A model generated the notes under the pieces. That model worked only from the letters and a program-made list of their open reading frames with translations. It searched no databases and was not told the DNA's origin. Below are positions 34,441 through 43,322 of a DNA stretch of 43,322 nucleotides, piece after piece. A program made the position numbers and the translations under genes. Within the stretch, counting starts at the first letter, position 1. The number at the start of each line of letters is the position of its first letter. Source of the DNA: Mnemiopsis leidyi (lineage: Eukaryota; Ctenophora; Tentaculata; Lobata; Bolinopsidae); the NCBI GenBank assembly GCA_000226015.1, contig JH153001.1, forward strand, positions 33,675 to 76,996, written 5' to 3'.

Positions 34441-35180
34441 TATCACATTTATGGTAGCAATACGACATATTTAGGCTCTTATGATGCAATATATAAGGCT
34501 CTCAATTCTCATTCACGTGACCATGAATTACAGTGAAAGCAGAGACGTTTTAACGAAATTTCTCTCTCGATAATTTGTGGAATTGGTGGCAAGACCTAGA
34601 TTTAAAGTGGTATCTACTGTGTCGGACAGTGGTACATAAACCAAGACTAAAACATTAATCATATTTTATTTGTGAATATAGAATTTAATATAGAATAAGA
34701 AACACGGAGCAATCTAAGAATCTTTGAATGTTTATCAAACGGTAACGGCTCAAAACTCTTTTATATAGATACTGTAAGTGTAACTATACTTTCAGATGCC
34801 GCTAAGATGTTAAGATAAAGAAGATTTCAACTTTCTTAGCTTTTCTGTAGATGGTTAACTAAATTTTTCTATGATTATGAAGACGAGACGAAACTTAAAC
34901 TACAATGAATACTGGAATCACAGGGCCAGGAAAGTTGTTAAAAGTTAGTTCAGTTTACATTAAAACTTGAACTACAAGCAGTGCAAGCACTACGAGCACT
35001 ACAACCGCTAGATTGGGTTAAATTGAAAAGGAACATCTCGAAAGTCGTCAGGAACACATAATTACACGTACAAATGTCAACTTACACACTATGTTATTAA
35101 CTTCAGTCTGTAGTCGTTCTACACTTAAACTCTACGCTAATGTGAATAATGGCGCTTGACGTGATCTTGTTTTCAATTTC

Positions 35181-35291
35181 AGCGCGCGTTCTGATAGGTT
35201 ACTTATTTTCTGCGCGCGTTCTGATTGGTTCCTTGTTTTCTGGGCGCGTTCTGATTGGTTCCTTGTTTTCTGGGCGCGTTCTGATTGGTTC
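35181..35291 (+). repeat. 30-bp tandem repeat with inverted CCAAT boxes
   Basis: Four units starting near 35184, 35214, 35244 and 35274 share GCGCGTTCTGATTGG and TTCCTTGTTTTCTG. ATTGG (CCAAT on the other strand) is intact in three units (35224, 35254, 35284) and altered to ATAGG in the first. A 60-codon frame runs through it. Confidence 0.85.
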
Positions 35292-35299
35292 TCTAATTT

Positions 35300-37680
35300 T
35301 ATGTGTACACGGTGCCTGCGTGAAACAGTAACACTAACACTTTAACCTTGTTCAATATTTACGCCCAGAGATAGTTTCACAAATCACACCGCTATCTTGA
35401 CAGTTATACCGTTAGTGCTGCAACTCTAGCAGTACCTCCAATAACCAACACCGATGACCGTTCCTTTAGTTCTACTTCTAATTCCATAATATTTACATAG
35501 TGTTTTGCTCATATAGATATAGTCAAGACTTATACTTTAAGTTTTTTCTCTTCGGTTCTTTTCATGCTTGTGTACTTCTACTTCAGCGTTTGCACTATCA
35601 GATTTAACTCTTTAAGTTGCTTCACTTATTTCAGTATATTATTTCACTCAGTATATTTGAGTACTGAGTAGTAAGTTACTCACACTCATGAATTTGTCTT
35701 TGTAAGGCTCCGTTTTACTTATAGTTATGTTGCGGGCTCAGTAGTGCCTCTGCGAGAAGTTTTTGTTTTCAATTTCTGTCTGAAGATTATATTCTTTCAT
35801 GGTGCCTGAGGGGGAAAGATTTCAGAATTGCAGCTATTATCTTATCTAATATCTATGATATTCCGTTCTTATAATCATAATGCCGAATCGCATATCATAA
35901 AGCATTACAAAATAAAACTGATAAAACTCAAGATCCCTTGCGGAGTATGTCACGTGGTTTCACGCAACGGCTCACGTGACACGGTGCATTGCAATCCTAA
36001 CCGTCTAGAATCTTCCACAGACAGAACACTTAAAGAGCACAGAGAATACAGGAGTCCATTATCTCTTATAAGGCAAGCCTGTGACCGGTTGATTGCTTCA
36101 TTTGCCGCGAGAACGATACCTTAACGATCACTCCTAAGATTTACATATGTATCCAAACATTTTGTTCAACTTACATTTAATTTTAGGTGACTTTACTTTT
36201 AAGTTGCTTTTGTCAGAGTTTTGTTCACGGTTGTTATAACGCAATTCTTGCAGAGTAGAAAATGGTGTGTGGCACGTCAGCTAACAACGCGTTGCACATA
36301 TGAAATATTATTGTCGTATTGATATTAAAATATTCTGCTTGCTTGTTTCAGTTTGCTGGTTTCAGTTTGAGCTACCATCGATCAAAGTTCAAACCAATCA
36401 TAATCAATCGAAGTTGAAGTAAACTTGCCTTTAACATATATATTAAGGTTTCAAGATGAAACTGAACCGTTAAATCAGACTCACTGTATTAAAAATAATA
36501 TTGGCTAAAGTTCAGTTGGTTAAAATTATTTCTTAAGTTAAATAACATTTACCTTGACTTGCAACAGCAAACTTTTAGCATCTCAGATTTTTATGAAATT
36601 ATCAATTGATTTCAAAATTCCATCCTTGTTACCATGTCCATATCTGAATTTTGAAACTTAATCGCACAATTTTCTAACCGCTAACACCGCTAAGGTTAAC
36701 ATCAGCTACTACTAGACGCTTGAAGTCTATTCTAGTATTCTAACTGTCAGTGTCTCTTTGTAATATTATTAAGGGTTTAAAGTTCGAAAGGTTTATTTTG
36801 AAACCCATTATTAAAGATTGCCATTTGCCCATTTAGAAAGAAATCACAGAAACCATTACCAAATGTCATTTATATTTAAGGGAATATTTTCAATTCCTAA
36901 GTGCACAATGAAAGTTTAACACTTGACAATTGAGTGACTAATTGAGCCAAGGAATTCTCAAAGGCGAGTAAATTTTAAGTCAAACTTAAAGTTGTTGCCC
37001 GTTTAATAAACTGTTTCCCCAATCGTTATTTCGCAAAAATGTTGTTCTTTCTTTAACAAATCTTCGACAAGCGGCTTTAGACAAACTCAATCCATGAAAC
37101 TGATATAAGAGTTGGAAACATGTTAACCAAGCCAAAAATTAGCGTATTCGTATACTTAGCCCTCTATTACCAAAAATCACATCTGCATCAACTAGGGAAT
37201 GTCTAAACAGTCGTGTAGCTAATGTTGGGATAACTGTGACTAACCACAACCATTAGGTGTAGATGTATGACTATAAAAAAGTAGACATTTAACATTAAGT
37301 ACTTGAGGACTTATCACCTCTCTAAAATCTCTCTAAGATCTATGCGATTGCGACTTAGAAAGAAGTTTGTTTAATGGAAATGATCTATTGAATTCAATAT
37401 GTAATCCTTATTATCCTTGAGTACTGACTCTTACGGACCTCTCTTATTGAAATTATCGAGCAAAGTGTCGATTAGATTTAGATTTCGTCATGCCTGTTAG
37501 CGACAGTGACAGGTTAATGCAAAGCCATGAAAACTCACCTTAAAAGTCTCATTTCTTTGACAATTTCACTGATTATTTGCAAGTTTTTGATGATGTCTGA
37601 GTGAGTCATCTGCTCATAATAATTTGCTAGTAAATCAGTGGGATCCCAGCGGAATCGTTTGTAACGTTATAACACTTAAA
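35300..37680. other. Non-coding stretch
   Basis: No supported gene. CACGTG sites occur near 35950 and 35974 (TCACGTGGTTTCACG and CTCACGTGAC). A 98-codon plus-strand frame at 35828-36124 lacks recognisable features. Confidence 0.45.
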
Positions 37681-37699
37681 AGTTATCTTACGGATCAAA

Positions 37700-38190
37700 T
37701 TTTTTAACCGATTCATTATCAACAATTAAAATACTTGCACTTGGTAAGACGATTTTTTAGTTTCTTATAATTAGGAATCGGAAAAGTCAAAAAATCGTCG
37801 TCATCTTACCCCCCCCCCCATCCTGCATCCTAATTGGAGGGGGGACGGGGGTAAGATAAATACTTATTTTGGACTTTTTGTTGCATTATACAGTAATGTT
37901 TTTTAATCTATCGCGTAGTACTAAACAAAATGCCACTTTGAACGATTTTTATATGCTCTTTTGATCAATCTAAAATTATTTCATTATGACTCTAAAAAAC
38001 TCTATATCTATTTTGGGAATTTGAGGGTGATATTGAGTTTTTTAGATATAGAATTTTGACTTATTTTTGACTTTTTAGTTACATTATACAGTAATATCTT
38101 TAAATTCATCGTGTAATACTTCGTGTTTACCACTAAATGCATCTTAGAATGATTTTTAAATTGTTTTCGAATCAATTTAGGACCATGGTA
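37700..38190. mobile_element. Degenerate foldback and repeat cluster
   Basis: ATCTTACCCCC (37803-37813) and GGGGGTAAGAT (37847-37857) are perfect 11-bp inverted arms, and similarity extends outward (AAAAGTCAAAAAATC against GGACTTTTTG). A sequence of about 125 bp starting near ACTTATTTTGGACTTTTTG (37862) recurs in degenerate form from 38063 (TTTTTGACTTTTTAGTTAC). These look like partial copies of one non-autonomous element. No coding sequence is present. Confidence 0.5.
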
Positions 38191-38440
38191 GTTATTTTTA
38201 ATGACAACGTGGTCAAATTGTCAAAGTTTTTACCACGACCAATTCGACCGTGGCAAAAATCCAAATTTTTCATGGTCAAAATGGTGAACGCAAAATTAGA
38301 CTATTAAATTTGACCATGAAATACCCATTTTGACCGCGATCGTGGGAAAAATTTTTAGGAGTCAGTGGCCATGGTCAAGTATTTTTATCATTCACCATTG
38401 GTGCAATTTCTTGGGTGTCATGGTCATGGTCAGTGCCTCC
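38170..38440. repeat. GGTCA/TGACC-rich region with a 13-bp hairpin
   Basis: TTTCATGGTCAAA (38268-38280) and TTTGACCATGAAA (38309-38321) are perfect inverted arms. Many further GACCATGG, GGTCAAAATGG and GACCGCG motifs surround them. Confidence 0.65.
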
Positions 38441-38589
38441 CCCTACTTAATTTTACGGCTTTTAAATTTTCACAAGTTTTAATTCAAATAGGTAATGAAA
38501 CTGGAAGTTTTATGGCCCCAGCAATTAGCAATTCTAGGTTCATTCAATATCATTATGTGCCCGTGTTCGACCCTAGCTAGGGACAGAAA

Positions 38590-39540
38590 TAGTCAAGCTT
38601 GCCAGGCACTATCGCTGTGTTTTAACACTTAGACTTACAGTCAGTTTTCAATTGGTAATTACGCATGCATTTTAGCTTACACTGATATATGATTATAACT
38701 ATTAGTATTTAGACTTAGAGATCAATCGTTGTCGGGACCGGACGATTTTAGTCGTTGGTGGTCTTGATCAATCCAAGCACCGATGCATTGGGAACAAATA
38801 CAAGTTAATGAATTTCAGACTAAAACTTTCAAGTTTTAAATTTGAAATTAAAGCTAAGTAAGTAAATTTACTGACTTGACCTTGACACAAATGTGACAAA
38901 TTAGGCCAACGTGTTATAAAATTTAATGATCCGATTTAAAATATTGACAATGACATCTCCCAATTATTGCCTTTTTGGCCACAGTTTTCTTAATAAATAG
39001 AATGATCGGCAATTATGATTATAAAACTGACATGCATCGAAGTTACTTGTCGTGACGAAATTAATACCCGTTCACCAGATGTCAAGGAAGTTCTTTACTT
39101 GCCTACTCAGTAAAGGCTCTCAACATCGAATCCAATACACTAGCACTTGAAGTACCCATTCATTTTCATGAGTTTCATCGTGTAATATGATTGCTTTCAT
39201 GGTCAATGGCTGTTGGTGGGATTAAAGTATTCAAAGTCAAAAATCTAGGGCCAAGGCTATGAACCTTACGTTTGAGGCTGCCACAAAAGAGCAATAAACT
39301 CATTAAGTATTAATAATAATATTACAGTGTGGTTCGAATGTTACACATTCGCACAGTTGGGTTAGAGATCGTGCCAGACAATATCGTCGTGCAAAATTAA
39401 TGAGTTTGCTCTCAGCTCACTCGATCCATTGGGTTAGCTTTCTTGAACCGATGAACCAGCTGAAATAGTGCACATTTTCGACATTTACAACTATAGCGGT
39501 GTGTACTCTAAATCAAATAAACTCAGTGGATTCATGGCGT
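38590..39540. other. Upstream region of the fourth GPCR
   Basis: AT-rich and without recognised exons. It should include the promoter and leader of the receptor starting at 39545; no clear core element was identified. Confidence 0.4.
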
Positions 39541-39544
39541 TTAG

Positions 39545-40709
39545 ATGAACAGGACAAATGAGCTACTGACGGTTTTGGAGGAGCACGAACCTATCTCTGG
39601 ACATGTCCTCAGTCTCACTAAAACAATCCTCGTCGTTGTTCTGGTCCTTGTCTTTATTGAAGGTTGGTTCAGATGTTTGATTTTAGAACTTTCATTGTGC
39701 TCAGCTTTTTGAATTGTTTTTTTAACTCCTCGAGTTTTTACAAAATCATGATCACACTCGACCCAATTTGCTCGGACAAACATTTATATCATCTTCAGGA
39801 ATCACCGGTAACGGGTTTGTGATCCACGCTACACTACGAGTCCAGGTGTTCCGAGTGGACCGGAGTACTGTCACCTTCATCCGACACCTGGCCATCACGG
39901 ACCTTCTCTACATCATCCTGAACATCCCGCCCCTCCTCCTCTTCATCCTGACCCTCACCCCCGGCCCGGGCCTGATCGAGACCAGCCCCAGGATCCAAGA
40001 AGCAGTGGATAAAGCGTGCTATGTGTTCGGTAACGCTCACGATGCCATGGTTCATTGTAACGTCATCTTCATCCTGGTTATCTCCATAAACCGGTTCCTG
40101 AGGTGCATGAAACCGCTCCAGATTTCCGTCATGTCGTCCCGACAGGAGGCCTGGTGCTTGGCGGGGTTCTGGGGCATGGCCCTGGCTCCCTCCATCACTA
40201 AGGTCTGTCTACAGTCCGCTTCAGTCCTCCCCGTGTACCGGTTCGAGTCTGAGATTGCAAAGTGTCAGTTTAGTCTGACCGGGACTTGGGAGACTTACAA
40301 CCTGGTGTCAGTTTGCACTGCCTTCTCTCTCATCACCCTCTGTAACATGGGTCTACTTATTCTCAGTCTCAACAGAGAATCCAGACTGCTCACAAAACGC
40401 ATGCGGAGGATGAAGCTCCAAGCTTTCCTCATAACAGGGGGGATATCTTGTATCTTTATTGTATCCTGGTTACCTGCCGTAGTAGTTAGTCTGTTGTCAT
40501 GGTTACAGATCCCACCTCCCGTGCAGCTAAAATACGCCACACATCTGTACATCGTCAACACTTTCTCCAACCCCATACTCTACGCCTTCGTGAACACTGG
40601 CTACTTCAAATTCTTGCAGTTCAAGGTTAAGTTTATGAAACTGAAGATTCAGACCAGACTTATAGGACTGATGTTGCAATTGAAGGGAGCAACTGCAGCT
40701 GACGCCTGA
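39545..40709 (+). CDS. Class A (rhodopsin-like) GPCR, 342 aa, two exons
   Basis: Exon 1 is 39545-39662 and exon 2 is 39799-40709, joined in phase 1 across a 136-base intron (AAG|gttggt ... atcttcag|GA). The ATG directly follows an in-frame TAG. The N-terminus has an NRT glycosylation site; TM1 (about 28-52) is split by the intron and carries GN at 43-44. TM2 has LAITD (D74), TM3 starts with C113 and ends in INR (136-138) instead of DRY, loop 2 has C195, TM6 has SWLP (262-265, CWxP-like) and TM7 has NPILY (297-301). The cytoplasmic tail is short and Lys-rich. This is a canonical class A layout, unrelated in detail to R1-R3, and its exon 2 is GC-rich. The ligand is unknown; the closest subgroup cannot be named from sequence alone. 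Confidence 0.9.
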
Positions 40710-40764
40710 GTCCCGTTCTCAGGTTTATGACAACTCGCCCAAATTTGGTAGAGTCTACTTGGTC

Positions 40765-40890
40765 AAGAGCTTCCTCGACTTTAAGTTTATAAACAAGAGC
40801 TTCCTTGACTTTAAGTTTATAAACAAGAGCTTCCTTGAACTAAGGTTTACAAACAAGAGCTTCCTTGACTTTAAGTTTATAAACAATCTT
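40765..40890 (+). repeat. 30-bp tandem repeat in the fourth GPCR's 3' UTR
   Basis: Four copies of AAGAGCTTCCTTGACTTTAA plus GTTTATAAAC, the third altered (GAACTAAGGTTTAC). It starts about 55 bases after the stop codon. Because 30 is a multiple of three, it opens frames on both strands (65 and 74 codons), which are not genes. Confidence 0.9.
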
Positions 40891-41063
40891 TTGGGCAAAA
40901 GTACAGCTGGCACAAATTTACTGCCACATTTAAACGTCCTATGTTGTTCACAGTAAGCGTGAGAATCTCGCGGCAGCAAGAAACATTCACGGTTTCGCTA
41001 TTAAATTCAAGATTTTACTGGCCATTGTTCATAACATGGAGTATAAAATGATTCGAATTTGGG

Positions 41064-41069
41064 AATAAA
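41064..41069 (+). terminator. Candidate polyadenylation signal of the fourth GPCR
   Basis: AATAAA on the plus strand, 355 bases after the stop at 40707-40709 and beyond the 30-bp repeat array. Confidence 0.4.
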
Positions 41070-42587
41070 CTAGTTTCTGGGGCTGAGCCAAAAACCACTT
41101 CAGACATTATAATACCGTTTAAAAAATTGCGCGTTGAAGTTGTGTGAAATTGTGCGCTAAAGTGCATTATCAGGTCAAAACAGTTCGTAAATTATTATAT
41201 AGCGGACAATTAAAGCTTTAAGTTTAAAGCAGCAAGGAGCAATGAGAGAGAGCCTGAGCCCAACGAGCTTGGGGACAACAGGATGACGGCTGTTTGGCAA
41301 AAGGGATACAACGATGAGTTCCTGGTAGCAGTATTGCACTACAGCTAGGAACACTTCATTAAGTGATCAAGAAGGCATTTGAATACTCTCCGCACATTAT
41401 AACGACTCTTGTAAGGGAGAAGGATTCACACTACTTGGCAACAGTATAGTTACTGCAAAACTTGGTTGACTTTTGTGTTTTTGACTAGTGAACGGTCCAA
41501 TCAACCCTGTCCCTCATTCAAATTGCCAGACTGAGACGTTGCCAGGCCTACCACGGTCTAAACCGTAATACGTTTAGGGACCATATTATCGTGATAATTT
41601 GGGCGAGTTGTCAGATCAAGGAGATCTTGAGATTGTAAAATAGCTTTTCAATGTATGTGCTGTCGCGGTATGCTGATGTTTTTTACAAAAATTTTGTAAT
41701 ATTATTATTGAGATCCTGTAAATTGAAATGTTCAAATTTTCATGATCATCTTGTACATGTTATGATGTTGAATTACCGCGGTACCCAACCATTTCACTTT
41801 TTACATCGTTATGTTAAAGATAATTGATAAACTACTTTAAATGTAGTGAAATTATTATAAAAATTGAATCATATAACAAAATATCTTTAATATATTTCTC
41901 CTTCGAACAAAAATTAAGCTAAATGAGTCAAGATAATGGAGTAATAATTTATAATCATATCAACTTTAACCTCTTGCTCGAATAAAATCTGCAAAAAATC
42001 ATGAAAATAAATAAGTATAGAAATCGATGCAACTGGAGCCACAGAAAACATGATCATTTTAAATGAATACTATACAGACTTTAGCAATGACTGTACAGTA
42101 AAATCAATGCAAAACTTTGCTCGATTAAGTCAATATGGTCGTTACGTTCAGATTTAAAGTTTTCTTAGTTGACATGCAAAGATTACAGTTAAGAAAGCAA
42201 CTCAATTATTAAGTGTCGGGTCAACTGCCTTCCTTCTGTAGAAAAACAATCACTTTAAACTTCAAAGTCTAAGTTAAAATAATTGACAATTGTAGTCGTG
42301 AACTAACATCAGCATGTTGCTTCAACGGCGATCCACGGAAGCCACAAAATAATGCTTTGAATTAATTAAAATAAATCTGTACCCTTTCTCTGGCTGCTTG
42401 CAGCCGTATTCAGAAAGTGGATACTGACATACAGTCCATTTAGCACAGAATGATAAAATACTCGTTCGGATATAGTTGATGAGAGGGTGCAATGTTCGCT
42501 TAGTTGTTTTGTACAAAATCAACACCATCACAGTTCTAAATTGCGCAACATTTCAGACTGACAAGGGGCCTAAACCGCATCCCTTGG
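41070..42587. other. Intergenic sequence and plexin 3' UTR
   Basis: Convergent intergenic region. Around 41235-41460 short frames look mildly protein-like (for example GDNRMTAVWQKGYNDEF and KAFEYSPHIITTLVREKDS, each ending in a stop), perhaps remnants of an element; no family is recognised. The rest is AT-rich. Confidence 0.4.
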
Positions 42588-42949
42588 TTACACCTTAACG
42601 GGATCGAAAGCGGCAGAGTCTGAGTTATCGAGGCCGGAATCAGCGATGTAGGAGAACTGATTAACCAAGTCCCTGTAACCCTTGTCTTGGAGAGCCTCTC
42701 TGACTTCCTCGCTGAACCTACATGCGTAGTTGAACAGCTCGTACAACGCCGAACGTCTGCGGAGGGTTGTCTCCGTCTTGTTTTTGTTAAAAGCGGCATC
42801 GACCTCGCTTTCTGAGACGGGCCGACATGTCGTTATCTCGCCGTAGAACTCTCGTACTCGCTGCTTGTATGTAGGAATCTCCTTGCAGTAGAGAAGTCGA
42901 GAAGATTGCGAGGATTTGTCGATTGTCATGTCTTCGTAATACGTGGCAT
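42588..42949 (-). CDS. PLXN: Plexin, last coding exon (C-terminal cytoplasmic GAP region)
   Basis: Plexins are semaphorin receptors whose cytoplasmic region is a split RasGAP-type domain. This minus-strand exon begins at an acceptor (cttcttaccag, cut before 42949), entering with two bases of a split codon, and ends at TAA 42588-42590, about 120 residues. It reads ATYYEDMTIDKSSQSSRLLY, then CKEIPTYKQRVREFYGEI, and later RRSALYELFNYACRFSEEVR. These match the plexin C-terminal pattern of K-S/L-L-Y-x-K-(E/D)-I-P-x-Y, a RVxxFY-like helix, an ALxELxxY helix and a final basic/hydrophobic helix. Identity to a subtype (A or B) cannot be decided. The rest of the receptor lies to the right of the window. 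The tail past the last helix (ADSGLDNSDSAAFDPVKV) looks family-divergent. Confidence 0.85.
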
Positions 42950-43322
42950 CTGGTAAGAAGTTGAACTTACTGCCTACTGAGTGGTAAGGAGTGGATATAC
43001 TGGGCGACTAGACTAGGCAGTTCAGTAAAATTAAATTAAATACAGTCTAGAAGCAGAGGCAACATTTAAGTGCGGTGAGTGCGATTTCGCACAATTTCCA
43101 GTTCTCCGCACAATCCGCACAATTCTATATTATCCGCATAATTCCGCATATTTTTGGTTTCACCGCATATTTTCGCATATTTTCCCAAAAATCGCACTTG
43201 ATCGCATAAAAACCTAAATGTTTGTTGTTGCATCATGGTTTAAAAATGGGACCTTTTCGTCTCTAAAATTGGGACATTTTGGTTTCCACGTGCTAAATGG
43301 AATTTGGGACGTTTTCGTACCT
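42950..43322. repeat. Plexin intron with CCGCA/CGCATATTTT repeats
   Basis: The 3' part (43071-43322) carries CCGCACAATCCGCACAATTC, CCGCATAATTCCGCATATTT and CGCATATTTTCGCATATTTT, with TGCGATTT inverted relative to AAAATCGCA. It then has GGGACNTTTTNGT repeats (43250, 43270, 43307). This looks like part of an interspersed repeat running off the edge; no exon is seen. Confidence 0.5.

Overview
This is intron-rich, AT-rich animal nuclear DNA with long non-coding stretches and many short tandem repeats. The gene content (epsin, plexin, rhodopsin-class GPCRs) and the GT...AG introns with pyrimidine-rich 3' ends point to a metazoan. The novelty of the receptors suggests an invertebrate, possibly a non-bilaterian, but the sequence alone does not fix the phylum. 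Nothing bacterial or viral was recognised.

Layout. (1) 1-3059, plus strand: the 3' two thirds of an epsin gene, from the end of the ENTH domain through a ubiquitin-interacting motif, three DPW motifs, clathrin-box-like motifs and three NPF motifs. A 7-G homopolymer puts the last exons out of frame. A short candidate exon of an unknown minus-strand gene lies at 15-92. (2) 4612-21192, minus strand: three tandem paralogous seven-transmembrane receptors (R1, R2, R3). I rebuilt each as seven coding exons with matching intron phases (0,2,1,2,0,1) and almost identical exon lengths; all three sum to an uninterrupted frame (463, 453 and 461 codons). Their C-terminal tail exons are short and easily missed; that of R3 lies 3.4 kb from the rest and has its splice acceptor duplicated in a 22-bp tandem array. 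(3) About 21.2-39.5 kb: an 18-kb stretch with no complete gene, rich in tandem repeats (11, 14, 7, 76 and 30 bp units) and foldback elements. It holds two exon-like islands: an integrin-alpha-like fragment near 29.4 kb and a signal-peptide-like ORF near 31.75 kb. (4) 39545-40709, plus strand: a fourth, unrelated class A GPCR in two exons, 342 aa. (5) 42588-42949, minus strand: the last coding exon of a plexin, whose other exons lie beyond the right edge.

The genes do not form a pathway. Epsin is an endocytic clathrin adaptor, the four receptors are surface signalling proteins, and plexin is a semaphorin receptor. The most distinctive content is the R1-R3 cluster, an orphan rhodopsin-like family with DRAGH in place of DRY, no cysteine at the usual top of TM3, two conserved cysteines in the second extracellular loop, and lineage-expanded tails. 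All exon limits were derived by hand from splice signals, reading frame and comparison among the three paralogues.
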